25,748 bases of DNA, taken from JBAXAM01 sp964213355. GTDB lineage: Bacteria > Pseudomonadota > Gammaproteobacteria > UBA9339. Below the pieces are notes generated by a model. That model searched no databases. It was given only the letters and a program-made list of their open reading frames with translations, and had not been told where the DNA came from. The stretch lies in contig CAXOVY010000004.1 in the NCBI GenBank assembly GCA_964213355.1, positions 1 to 25,748 of the forward strand, in the 5' to 3' direction. How positions within the stretch are numbered: position 1 is the first letter of the stretch; the number at the start of each line of letters is the position of its first letter. Below, piece after piece: positions 16,111 through 22,514 of the stretch. The position numbers were made by a program, and so were the translations under genes.

Positions 16111-16263
16111 GGCCTGTGGAGTTGTGGGCAAGAAGCCAGATAGTGTGGTAAAGCTGTGGGCAACTCGTTTCTCAGTGTTGTCCATAGCTTTACCACACGG
16201 CCATCTGGCTGGTATGTGCGAGTGCTTTTTACGAGCACGTACTTGTCCACAAATCCATAGGCC
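16111..16263 (+). ncRNA. Predicted structured RNA at the left end of the IS21-type element
   Basis: The 153 nt fold into a closed three-way arrangement. The outer stem P1 pairs 16111-16132 with 16242-16263 (22 positions: 19 Watson-Crick, 2 G-U, 1 mismatch). P2 pairs 16134-16164 with 16177-16210 (30 pairs, 2 of them G-U, one GGCC bulge, 12-nt loop). A small hairpin P3 (GTGCT 16222-16226 with AGCAC 16234-16238) fills the remainder. All four G-U pairs exist only if the plus strand is the RNA; on the minus strand they become A-C mismatches. A further hairpin CTTATC/GATAAG follows at 16262-16279, before the istB stop at 16314. No ORF of note lies inside. TTGTCCACA (16243-16251) also resembles a DnaA box, so a DNA-level role is an alternative. 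Confidence 0.5.
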
Positions 16264-16313
16264 TTATCTTCCTGGATAAGCTTAGTAAATTTTAAAATAT
16301 GACATCGTTTCTT

Positions 16314-17048
16314 TTAGCTTTTGATTTGTTTTGGATCTCTAAGGCTGGCACCATTTATTTTAATGATTGTGCAGTAATGATTGAGGCGGTCCAGCATAGC
16401 ATCAACGAGTTCTTTTTGTTTGAACACATCATACCAGGCGCTAACATCAAGATTGGTGGTAATTATAGTAGTTTTTTTGTGATATCGCATATCGATTAAT
16501 TTAAAAAAAATGTTAATTTGCTCATTGGTTAGCGTGAGGTAGCCTAGCTCATCGATGACAATGACGTCGTAATTCGCTATGGTTTTTAATAACCTTGAAG
16601 TACTTCTATCTGCTAAAGAGGCATATAATTCGTTTAGTAAATCTTGGGCTTTATAGAAACGACCGCGGTAACCATTGATCAACGCTAAACGAAGTAGACT
16701 AATCGCTAAGCCAGTTTTACCTGTCCCGGGTTTACCGATAAAAATGACATTCTCAAAATGAGTAATAAAATCTAATTTGGCTAGCGACATGATTTGCGAT
16801 TTTTTTACTGCTGGTTGTCTCTTAAATGGGAAGGTGTCAATACTCCACTCCCATGGTAATTTAGCTGCCTTTAAGCGATTCGCCAATCTACGTGCATTGC
16901 GATCTTGATATTCAGCCTCCAAAAGCTTTTGTAATACTTCTTCGATACTTTGTCCTTGATGTCGTGCTTTTGCAAGAATCGGCTCTAGAGAATCAGCCAT
17001 ACCGCATAAATGTAGCTGTTCAATTAAATAACTAAGTTTTTGTAACAT
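16314..17048 (-). CDS. istB: IS21-family transposition ATPase IstB
   Basis: A 244-residue AAA+ helper that binds target DNA and activates the IstA transposase. There is an N-terminal helical domain (about 1-80), Walker A GKPGTGKT (residues 105-112), Walker B DVIVIDELGY (161-170) and a sensor-like ITTNLDVSAWYDVF. The length is normal for IstB. GAGGGG precedes the ATG, 14 bp after the istA stop, as in other istAB operons. No damage is seen. Confidence 0.95.
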   Translation of the reverse strand: MLQKLSYLIEQLHLCGMADSLEPILAKARHQGQSIEEVLQKLLEAEYQDRNARRLANRLKAAKLPWEWSIDTFPFKRQPAVKKSQIMSLAKLDFITHFENVIFIGKPGTGKTGLAISLLRLALINGYRGRFYKAQDLLNELYASLADRSTSRLLKTIANYDVIVIDELGYLTLTNEQINIFFKLIDMRYHKKTTIITTNLDVSAWYDVFKQKELVDAMLDRLNHYCTIIKINGASLRDPKQIKS

Positions 17049-17062
17049 GAGGATCCCCTCTT

Positions 17063-18430
17063 TTAAAGATTAAAGAAGTTATCTTTTATTTCTTTGATTA
17101 TCATTTTTTCCAAGCGCTTAAGATCAAATAACCTATACTGTCTAGCTAAGATGATGGCTTTAATAAAAGCCTCAAATGGATAATTTCTTTTAAGTGTAAG
17201 TAGTTCTTTAAAAGCCCATTCCCCACGGCCACGCACTTGCGCTTTGAGCATGAGGATATAGTCGTCTAAGATGCTATCAATTCCAATGAGTTGTTGTTCT
17301 GCGGCGCTACCAACCTGACGTTTTTCACGCCGATATAGGTTAATATGGTGCTCTTTAATAATAGCTCGTTGATCTCGTTCCCCGACAATACGTGGATGCT
17401 GAGTAATTAGCTGATGTCGGTGATAAATATCAATCCTATCTAGATATTGATAGACCTCTAACAAATTCCCAATATATTTTTCTGGTACAGAATAACGATT
17501 AGTATCAACGTTAATATAACCCTGGGTATCTACAGTACGTTGGAAGCATTTATAAATCGGCAGTATTACTTCAGGCAGCGCCAATAGTGCTGGTTTTTCT
17601 TGAATATAAGCTGCTTCTGGAGTCATGCCTAATATTCGTTTGGGTTTTTGGTTGACGGCAATACACCATAGCTCAGCCTGCTGATTTAAATCTGACCAAT
17701 CAGTAAAAATTCGTCCAGCTAAGAAGTTGTTTTCTACGTAGGAAAAAGGCCTCTCTATTTTCCCCTTGCGGTTTGGATCATTAACAGCGTGTGCGATAAA
17801 TTCAAATCCGAAAAAACGGCAGAACATTAACATCTCTGGTGCTATCACAGCATGGCTACCTGCTCCAGCTGCTAAAATGACACTGGTATTATCGATAATA
17901 CAACGTTTACAGCTACCTTGCATAAACTGCAGTGCTTGCTGCAAAAATGCTTTAACTTCAAAGCGAGTAAAACTTGGATAATACTGGATAAAAATTTTTC
18001 GGCTAAATCCTAATACTAATGCTGCACATTGCGCTTTAACTTTTTTAGCACCAAAATAGACTAGATGCGGGGAAGTATCATGCTGCATCTCTTCGCCCGG
18101 GGCAAAACAATATTCTCCCACTCGTTGCGGCGTATCTTTTAATTGATATTTGCGGACTAAATTAGTTAAGGTGCTATATGGCACTTTGCGCTGATACTGT
18201 TCTTCTAAAACTTCTCGAACTCGGACCAGATTTCCACAACAAGTTGTGATCAGGGGTTCAATTAATGGCATTAAATCTTCGTTATCATTTTTAGCAGATG
18301 ATGACTTATCTTGGCGCAGTAATTTACGAACAGTATTACGTGAGATTTTTAGTAGGCGACTGATTGCACGCTTGCCTTGCCCCGCCTGATATAATTGGCG
18401 CACCACTTGAATTATGGGTTGTTGGTTCAT
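17063..18430 (-). CDS. istA: IS21-family DDE transposase IstA
   Basis: A 455-residue transposase that binds the multiple end repeats and performs strand transfer with IstB. An N-terminal helix-turn-helix (about 8-45, GKRAISRLLKISRNTVRKLL) is followed by the RNase H-like core with catalytic Asp118 (MQHDTSPH), Asp180 (CIIDNTSV) and Glu226 (RKGKIERPFSYVENNF). A C-terminal beta-rich region includes YINVDTNRYSVPEKYIG. CAGGAG lies 5-6 nt before the ATG. The first 95 nt overlap the end of the ParB-like gene in another frame. The enzyme looks complete. Confidence 0.95.
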   Translation of the reverse strand: MNQQPIIQVVRQLYQAGQGKRAISRLLKISRNTVRKLLRQDKSSSAKNDNEDLMPLIEPLITTCCGNLVRVREVLEEQYQRKVPYSTLTNLVRKYQLKDTPQRVGEYCFAPGEEMQHDTSPHLVYFGAKKVKAQCAALVLGFSRKIFIQYYPSFTRFEVKAFLQQALQFMQGSCKRCIIDNTSVILAAGAGSHAVIAPEMLMFCRFFGFEFIAHAVNDPNRKGKIERPFSYVENNFLAGRIFTDWSDLNQQAELWCIAVNQKPKRILGMTPEAAYIQEKPALLALPEVILPIYKCFQRTVDTQGYINVDTNRYSVPEKYIGNLLEVYQYLDRIDIYHRHQLITQHPRIVGERDQRAIIKEHHINLYRREKRQVGSAAEQQLIGIDSILDDYILMLKAQVRGRGEWAFKELLTLKRNYPFEAFIKAIILARQYRLFDLKRLEKMIIKEIKDNFFNL

Positions 18431-19328
18431 AAATTCTCCTGTTTAAAGTGTTAATTTTAGTAAAAATCTCTTGCCAGCTTCTTGTTAAAATTGAGTACTC
18501 TTCTTCACTTTGCTGAGGGTAAAATACCGCGTGTAGCACTGAATACAGCGTATCTAACCTAGAATTAATCTCTGCTAGTTTTTTCTCCCAAATCTCTTGG
18601 GGTGATAATAAAGATAGATCCTTTGAGAAAGGCTGACTTTGTTTTGATAATTCCAAAGTCTTAAAAAATAATTGCGGAGACATTAGTAAATGCTCACGTA
18701 CTTTCTTATTAGACTTTAAATAGTGATAATAAAACTCTTGGAGTTCTCTAGTACTATGGGTATGACTGCGTAGATAATTAAGTAAGCTTTTGGCAGCATC
18801 TTCGTTCGCGCGCGCGAACGGCACTAAAACTCTGTTTGCAGCCCAAGACGATAAATCTCCTTGCAACATTGCCTCTTTGATGAAATCAGGTAAGGACTCA
18901 AGCAATTGCAATCGATAACTTACCCATGCTTTACTTTTACCTAATTGTTGTGCTAACTCTGCTTGAGAATAATTATGCAGATTCCCTAACTCTTGGAGTA
19001 ACCAGGCCTCTTCAAAATAATCCCAGGTACGAGATTGATTACTCCTATAAGTATGGATCAATGCTTCAGCAACGTTCGATTCCCAGATAATTATTTTAAT
19101 CGTGTCATTTTTTAATGCTTGCATGGCTTTTATTCGCAAGTAGCCATCAATAACTGTCCAATTCCCAGTTAAACTTGCAACAACCATAATTGGCTCTAAT
19201 AATCCGTAGGTATGGATCGACAGCATTAATCGTTGTTGCTCTTGTTGCGTATGTTTCCGCAAGTGTCGATAACTAAGTTCTAACTGATGCCATTCCGCTT
19301 CGAGAACTGATTTTGATAAATTGTTCAT
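18336..19328 (-). CDS. ParB/Spo0J N-terminal domain protein, IS21 accessory gene
   Basis: A 330-residue ParB-like protein. Residues 20-95 match the ParB/Srx-type N-terminal domain (GLLEPIMVVASLTGNWTVID followed by GYLRIKAMQAL), with GYLR in place of the GERR of true ParB. A central helix-turn-helix (about 125-155, YSQAELAQQLGKSKAWVSYR) resembles the parS-binding domain. The C-terminal half is helical and unfamiliar. Its last 31 codons overlap istA out of frame; a one-base shift would place a stop at the istA start (ATGA or CTTTAA), so the tail may be secondary. It lies between the zinc-finger gene and istA and probably aids target choice or element regulation rather than plasmid partition. 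Confidence 0.8.
   Translation of the reverse strand: MNNLSKSVLEAEWHQLELSYRHLRKHTQQEQQRLMLSIHTYGLLEPIMVVASLTGNWTVIDGYLRIKAMQALKNDTIKIIIWESNVAEALIHTYRSNQSRTWDYFEEAWLLQELGNLHNYSQAELAQQLGKSKAWVSYRLQLLESLPDFIKEAMLQGDLSSWAANRVLVPFARANEDAAKSLLNYLRSHTHSTRELQEFYYHYLKSNKKVREHLLMSPQLFFKTLELSKQSQPFSKDLSLLSPQEIWEKKLAEINSRLDTLYSVLHAVFYPQQSEEEYSILTRSWQEIFTKINTLNRRIYEPTTHNSSGAPIISGGARQACNQSPTKNLT
18803..18820. repeat. Perfect 18-bp GC-rich palindrome inside the ParB-like gene
   Basis: CGTTCGCGCGCGCGAACG is a perfect dyad within an otherwise AT-rich coding region, encoding the PFARAN part of the protein. ParB proteins bind roughly 16-bp palindromes, so this is a candidate binding site for the protein encoded around it. 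Confidence 0.6.
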
Positions 19329-19361
19329 GAGACCTATGATTGCAACTCTCCATCACTCTGG

Positions 19362-19835
19362 CTATAAGGTGATCTCTTTGCAAGATTGTCCAAAGGCGAC
19401 TGCATTGACCGAACTATCTGTAATTAAAGCAATTTTTACTATTAACGCGTCACTCTTTGCAAGATGAGACTCAGTTACCGGTATCAGATGATAAGTACCT
19501 GATGTAACTAGCTTGTGGGGTGTTGACGCGTCACTCTTAGCACGATACAAATCTTTGCTTTGTTGATCCCGTATCCGCTGTCGTTCTCGTTTGCGAATTA
19601 CATAAGCAGGATGTGTTGTTCGATATGGTTGCCAAGAATCATGATGTGACTGCCGCCATTTTCTAGTGGCTGCATTTTGATTACTTCGATAATCACCGTC
19701 TGTACTAAGCTTATTACGGCGCCATAAATTTTTGCGTTGTCTCTGACAGGCGGCTTCAGAGCAATAACGTTGATTGGGGTTGCGATATTTAACCAAGTAG
19801 CCGCCACAATGTTGGCAACGATTTTCTCGGTTCAT
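19362..19835 (-). CDS. Small zinc-finger protein, IS21 accessory gene
   Basis: A 157-residue basic protein with an N-terminal treble-clef-like zinc site CQHCG...RYCSEAACQRQRKNLWRR (Cys residues about 7, 10, 25, 30). An Arg/Tyr/Trp-rich middle follows (YRSNQNAATRKWRQSHHDSW, HPAYVIRKRERQRIRDQQ), as expected for nucleic-acid binding. The C-terminal third contains an AKSDA duplication, from a DNA repeat of about 20 bp spaced 81 bp apart (19445 and 19526), and may be divergent. AGGAG precedes the ATG, and the right end of the element lies 100-135 bp upstream. It is the first gene of the element's operon. Its function is unknown. Confidence 0.75.
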   Translation of the reverse strand: MNRENRCQHCGGYLVKYRNPNQRYCSEAACQRQRKNLWRRNKLSTDGDYRSNQNAATRKWRQSHHDSWQPYRTTHPAYVIRKRERQRIRDQQSKDLYRAKSDASTPHKLVTSGTYHLIPVTESHLAKSDALIVKIALITDSSVNAVAFGQSCKEITL

Positions 19836-19936
19836 CTTAATACTCCTACTAATAAATTAAATTTGATTTAGTAAGAATACTCGTAGATATTTTTTTTGGG
19901 GGTACGATATACAAAAATGGGCTTTATAACTTATCA

Positions 19937-19971
19937 GACTGGGTCACTTTTTTTAGCAATATGGTGGGTCA
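19937..19971 (-). repeat. Right terminal repeat of the IS21-type element
   Basis: Read on the minus strand from 19971, TGACCCAC is followed by CATATTGCTAAAAAAAG and a second TGACCCAG. The segment pairs with the left end over the TGACCCA motifs and the TGCTAAAAAA core. Confidence 0.8.
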
Positions 19972-19972
19972 A

Positions 19973-20860
19973 TTAGATTAGCGTTGAGGGTGTGGTTGTT
20001 TTTACTTTGCACGCCTCGTAAACATCTTTAAATCCGTTTTTTAAAGTATCTATTGAAACTCTTGTTGCTGTTCGCTGCGCCCATGCCGCCAAAACATTAC
20101 CAGCTTCATCTACTATAATAGGAGCATCGCCCATTATTGCGCACTCGGCAACCTTTAACGCCTCATACTCCGTTTCTCTTTCTTTAATTTCAGCCTGTAA
20201 TATTTTCATTCTAGTTAGCTTCTGAATATCGGCCTCAGAAGCGATGATTTTTTTGTCCTCTACAATCTCTGCAAAACGTTTTTGCAACTCTTTATAAGAT
20301 GTTGGTTCTGGTGGTATTCTGTTTTTTACGGCATCCCAAAACTTTACTGCGCTGTCTATAATCTGCTTTTCTAAATCACCATCTCTAGCAAAGTCATAAA
20401 CTCTCATGGCGCAGGTATCTCTAAAAAATACTATGATTTTAAAACCAGCAGCGTTAGCAAGATTTGCGTAATACGCAGACTGGGCTAACACATATATCGG
20501 CACTTTATTTTTCCAGTGGGGGTTATACGAAGCTGTGGTTTTTACTTCAATTACGTTGTTTTCACACATACCATCAATCGTAGCCCACAAAAAATCATGA
20601 TTGGCAGAAACAAGACGATCCTGTCTTCTGCTAACCTGCACTTCATGCTCTTTCTTAAATTGTCTGATAACAAAATCTTCAAGCACAGTACCGGTTTCAA
20701 GAAGTCGCCTTCTCTCTAGTGATAGTTCCTCTTCGAAATCCTTTTCACCAATCTTTTCCTGATATAAATTAAATGCTGTTCTGAATGGTGAAATACCAAG
20801 TAATACTGGTATATCAGAACCACCTAAACCCTTGGTACGATCGAAATTAGTAGTGTCCAT
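19973..20860 (-). CDS. YqaJ-family phage recombination exonuclease
   Basis: A 295-residue exonuclease of the lambda-exo/YqaJ fold that resects double-stranded ends for the annealing protein. Motifs are GLGGSDIPVLLGISPF (about 11-26), ETGTVLEDFV with Glu61, WATIDGM with Asp96, IEVKTT with Glu105 and Lys107, and a downstream PIYVLAQSAYYA helix. All metal-binding and Lys residues of the PD-(D/E)XK site are present. AGGAGG lies close before the ATG, which overlaps the 71-aa gene by 14 nt. Its stop at 19973-19975 lies 2 bp outside the IS21 element, so the protein itself is not truncated, but the operon downstream is interrupted. Confidence 0.9.
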   Translation of the reverse strand: MDTTNFDRTKGLGGSDIPVLLGISPFRTAFNLYQEKIGEKDFEEELSLERRRLLETGTVLEDFVIRQFKKEHEVQVSRRQDRLVSANHDFLWATIDGMCENNVIEVKTTASYNPHWKNKVPIYVLAQSAYYANLANAAGFKIIVFFRDTCAMRVYDFARDGDLEKQIIDSAVKFWDAVKNRIPPEPTSYKELQKRFAEIVEDKKIIASEADIQKLTRMKILQAEIKERETEYEALKVAECAIMGDAPIIVDEAGNVLAAWAQRTATRVSIDTLKNGFKDVYEACKVKTTTPSTLI

Positions 20861-21062
20861 AACTCCTCCTGCTTTTTGCTGATTTTAAATCTCTGTCTAT
20901 ATTTTCTATTAAAACATTGACATTCCTGCCCCACATCGCATCAGAGCGCACCATTAAAGAACGCCATATCTCATGACGGGTCATCTCTGGCAGTTTACAA
21001 AACTTTTCACCAGCATGCTTTTTGATTAGTTCGTTGTAGTTGGCTGATGTTTTTTCGCTCAT
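20847..21062 (-). CDS. Small early phage protein (71 aa), unknown function
   Basis: A charged helical protein containing LPEMTRHEIWRSLMVRSDAMW and no recognised domain. It starts 2 bp after the upstream stop and overlaps the exonuclease start by 14 nt, so it is translated as part of the early recombination operon. It may be an accessory factor of the exonuclease, which is inference from position only. Confidence 0.7.
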   Translation of the reverse strand: MSEKTSANYNELIKKHAGEKFCKLPEMTRHEIWRSLMVRSDAMWGRNVNVLIENIDRDLKSAKSRRSYGHY

Positions 21063-21064
21063 AA

Positions 21065-21313
21065 TTACTCTTCAATAAATTTGGTTTTACAATATAGCTT
21101 TATTAAAGGCAGAGAAACTTTAGCTAATAAATAATGTGGTATTTTGGAATTATAAATATTTAAAATTCTTCTCTCTGTGATATCTATTTTTTGAGCTAAA
21201 GTTTGTACTGTCATTTTCTCTACCTTGTAAACGGTATTAATTATGCTTGGCACATTAAGCAATTTTTTAACCATTTTACTTGCAGTTTCTTTGCTTAAAT
21301 ATGGATCGCACAT
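21065..21313 (-). CDS. Small early phage protein (82 aa), possible DNA-binding
   Basis: I place the start at the ATG at 21313 (MCDPYLSKETASKMV), which has GAGAGG 10 nt upstream and lies just after the upstream stop. The longer frame from 21349 overlaps that gene and lacks a site. The segment VQTLAQKIDITERRILNIYN (about 40-60) looks like a degenerate helix-turn-helix, suggesting a small regulator of the early operon. No family is recognised. Confidence 0.65.
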   Translation of the reverse strand: MCDPYLSKETASKMVKKLLNVPSIINTVYKVEKMTVQTLAQKIDITERRILNIYNSKIPHYLLAKVSLPLIKLYCKTKFIEE

Positions 21314-21320
21314 TTCTTTT

Positions 21321-21857
21321 TTACCTCTCAACCGCCTTTTTAAAAGCATTAAACACGCTCGAGTAATTGACTGAGCTGAAAGAGTAATTGTCTTCGTACA
21401 TGCCCCTTGCTGCTTCTATGGCATCATCCAAAGCTTCGCTGACGTCACAAGAATATGAATCAATTACAGCCTCCTTGATCAACTCCAAAGCTCGCGCCTT
21501 ACTGTTATAGATATTATCTTTCAGCAATCTCAAGGTTTCTATATCAAGAGGAACATCTACCTCTTCGCTTAGCTTCACTTCTTTATCAAAAGGCCAGCTG
21601 GAATATTTATACTCAATGTAGGCTAAACAAATATTGTATTGCTCATCTTTGGTTAGATGCTCCATCCTTTTACCCAAAAAAGAGTAGTGATCTACCAATT
21701 CTTTAAACACCTCTCTAAAAGATTTTTCTGTGATACTGACAACTTTTGTTTCTTCTGCTGCATTATTGTTAATTGCACTTTTGGATGCTTCGTTAAAAAT
21801 CGGAAAAACACCTATTTTTATAGGCTTTTGTTGCTGTTGTGAAAAAGTGTTTTGCAT
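21321..21857 (-). CDS. First early-operon protein (178 aa), unknown function
   Basis: A 178-residue acidic protein with a Gln-rich start (MQNTFSQQQQKPIKIGVFP), then helical sequence containing SFREVFKELVDHYSFLGKRM and SEALDDAIEAARGMYEDNYS. No known motif was found. AGGAG precedes the ATG at 21857, and the strong leftward promoter at 21892-21919 lies directly upstream. By position it is the first gene expressed on induction, where phages often place antirepressor or host-takeover genes. Confidence 0.7.
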   Translation of the reverse strand: MQNTFSQQQQKPIKIGVFPIFNEASKSAINNNAAEETKVVSITEKSFREVFKELVDHYSFLGKRMEHLTKDEQYNICLAYIEYKYSSWPFDKEVKLSEEVDVPLDIETLRLLKDNIYNSKARALELIKEAVIDSYSCDVSEALDDAIEAARGMYEDNYSFSSVNYSSVFNAFKKAVER

Positions 21858-21887
21858 TTGCTTTCTCCTGTTTTTATTTTTACCTGA

Positions 21888-22036
21888 GCGTATATTAGCA
21901 TTTTAAATATGTATGTCAAGTATTTCTTAAAATATATTTTTAATTGCTCATTATTTTGTTTAAAAAAATACTATTAATAAAATATTATATGCGTATATAC
22001 CAGATGAAAATATAGTACGCTTTTGTTGTACGCTTT
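21888..22036. promoter_or_regulatory. Operator candidates in the divergent switch region
   Basis: GCGTATAT occurs at 21888-21895, overlapping the leftward -10, and at 21991-21998. The inverted-sense motif GTACGCTTT occurs twice, at 22015-22023 and 22028-22036, with a 13-bp period, just upstream of and touching the rightward -35. These are the likely binding sites of the double-HTH protein encoded at 22073. Confidence 0.5.
21892..21919 (-). promoter_or_regulatory. Early leftward promoter
   Basis: On the minus strand there is a consensus -35 TTGACA (21914-21919), a 16-bp spacer and an extended -10 TGCTAATAT (hexamer 21892-21897). It drives the early recombination operon beginning at 21857. The -10 overlaps a GCGTATAT operator candidate, which is the arrangement expected for direct repression. 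Confidence 0.75.
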
Positions 22037-22065
22037 GCAAATAGTAAAGAATGTGGTATTATAAT
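22035..22065 (+). promoter_or_regulatory. Repressor promoter giving a near-leaderless transcript
   Basis: TTGCAA (22035-22040) is followed by TATTAT (22057-22062, 16-bp spacer) or TATAAT (22060-22065). Transcription would start at or within a few bases of the ATG at 22073. No Shine-Dalgarno sequence precedes that ATG. Confidence 0.5.
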
Positions 22066-22072
22066 TATAAAT

Positions 22073-22495
22073 ATGAACAAGAGACTTTTAAATAAAATTA
22101 AGCAAACAAGAATTACTTTAGGTATGTCGGGTCGTCATTTGGCGCAATTATCTAGGCTTAGTCCAGGAGTTATATATAGTGTTGAAGATGGAGTGATTCC
22201 ATCAGCGCAAAGCTGCGCTAAGCTTCTTGTAGCGTTACACGCACGACTAGACGCCAAAAGGTTTTCAGAAAAATTAAAGGAAATAAGAGCAAAACTAGAT
22301 GTATCGTTACCAAAGCTGGCAATGCGAATAGGCGTTAGTTATGGAACATTATATAAAATAGAAACTGGTTATAGACCGCCAATGAAACTTTGCTGTATAA
22401 TCGCAAAAGAGTTGGACATGCCCCTGGAGGATTTTATAGAATGGCCAAACGATGATGTATCCAATAAAGTAAAGCAAAATTGCCACTCTGTTTAA
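22073..22495 (+). CDS. Double-HTH (XRE) repressor-like regulator
   Basis: A 140-residue protein with two Cro/C1-type helix-turn-helix domains in tandem: residues about 6-58 (SGRHLAQLSRLSPGVIYSVE) and about 64-120 (LPKLAMRIGVSYGTLYKIET). It has no peptidase or dimerisation domain of the LexA/CI type. It lies divergent to the early operon with operator-like repeats between, fitting a lysogeny or immunity regulator. No ribosome site precedes the ATG. It is the first gene of the plus-strand cluster with the outer-membrane proteins, which would therefore be expressed in the lysogen. Confidence 0.85.
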   Translation: MNKRLLNKIKQTRITLGMSGRHLAQLSRLSPGVIYSVEDGVIPSAQSCAKLLVALHARLDAKRFSEKLKEIRAKLDVSLPKLAMRIGVSYGTLYKIETGYRPPMKLCCIIAKELDMPLEDFIEWPNDDVSNKVKQNCHSV

Positions 22496-22514
22496 AAACG
22501 TTAAAAGAGAAAAC

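Larger units (their letters stand above)
15979..19971 (-). mobile_element. IS21-family element with ParB-like and zinc-finger accessory genes
   Basis: This 3993-bp element is bounded by inverted ends beginning TGACCCAC, each with two TGACCCA copies 24-25 bp apart around a shared TGCTAAAAAA. Such repeated end sites are typical of IS21-family elements. It contains, on the minus strand from the right end, a zinc-finger gene, a ParB-like gene, istA and istB. DDE and Walker residues are intact, so it may be active. It interrupts the phage operon between exonuclease and recombinase, starting 2 bp after the exonuclease stop. No direct target duplication is evident. Instead the flanks carry an inverted pair ACGCTAA/TTAGCGT. 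Confidence 0.88.

Noticed and set aside
16299..16499. Plus-strand ORF overlapping the istB 3' end
   Set aside because: It is antisense to the conserved IstB C terminus and lies mostly outside the structured RNA; no coding signal of its own.
18336..19328. ParB-like gene as a plasmid partition gene
   Set aside because: No ParA partner is present, the GERR box is altered to GYLR, and the gene lies inside the IS21 element ends in an operon with istAB.
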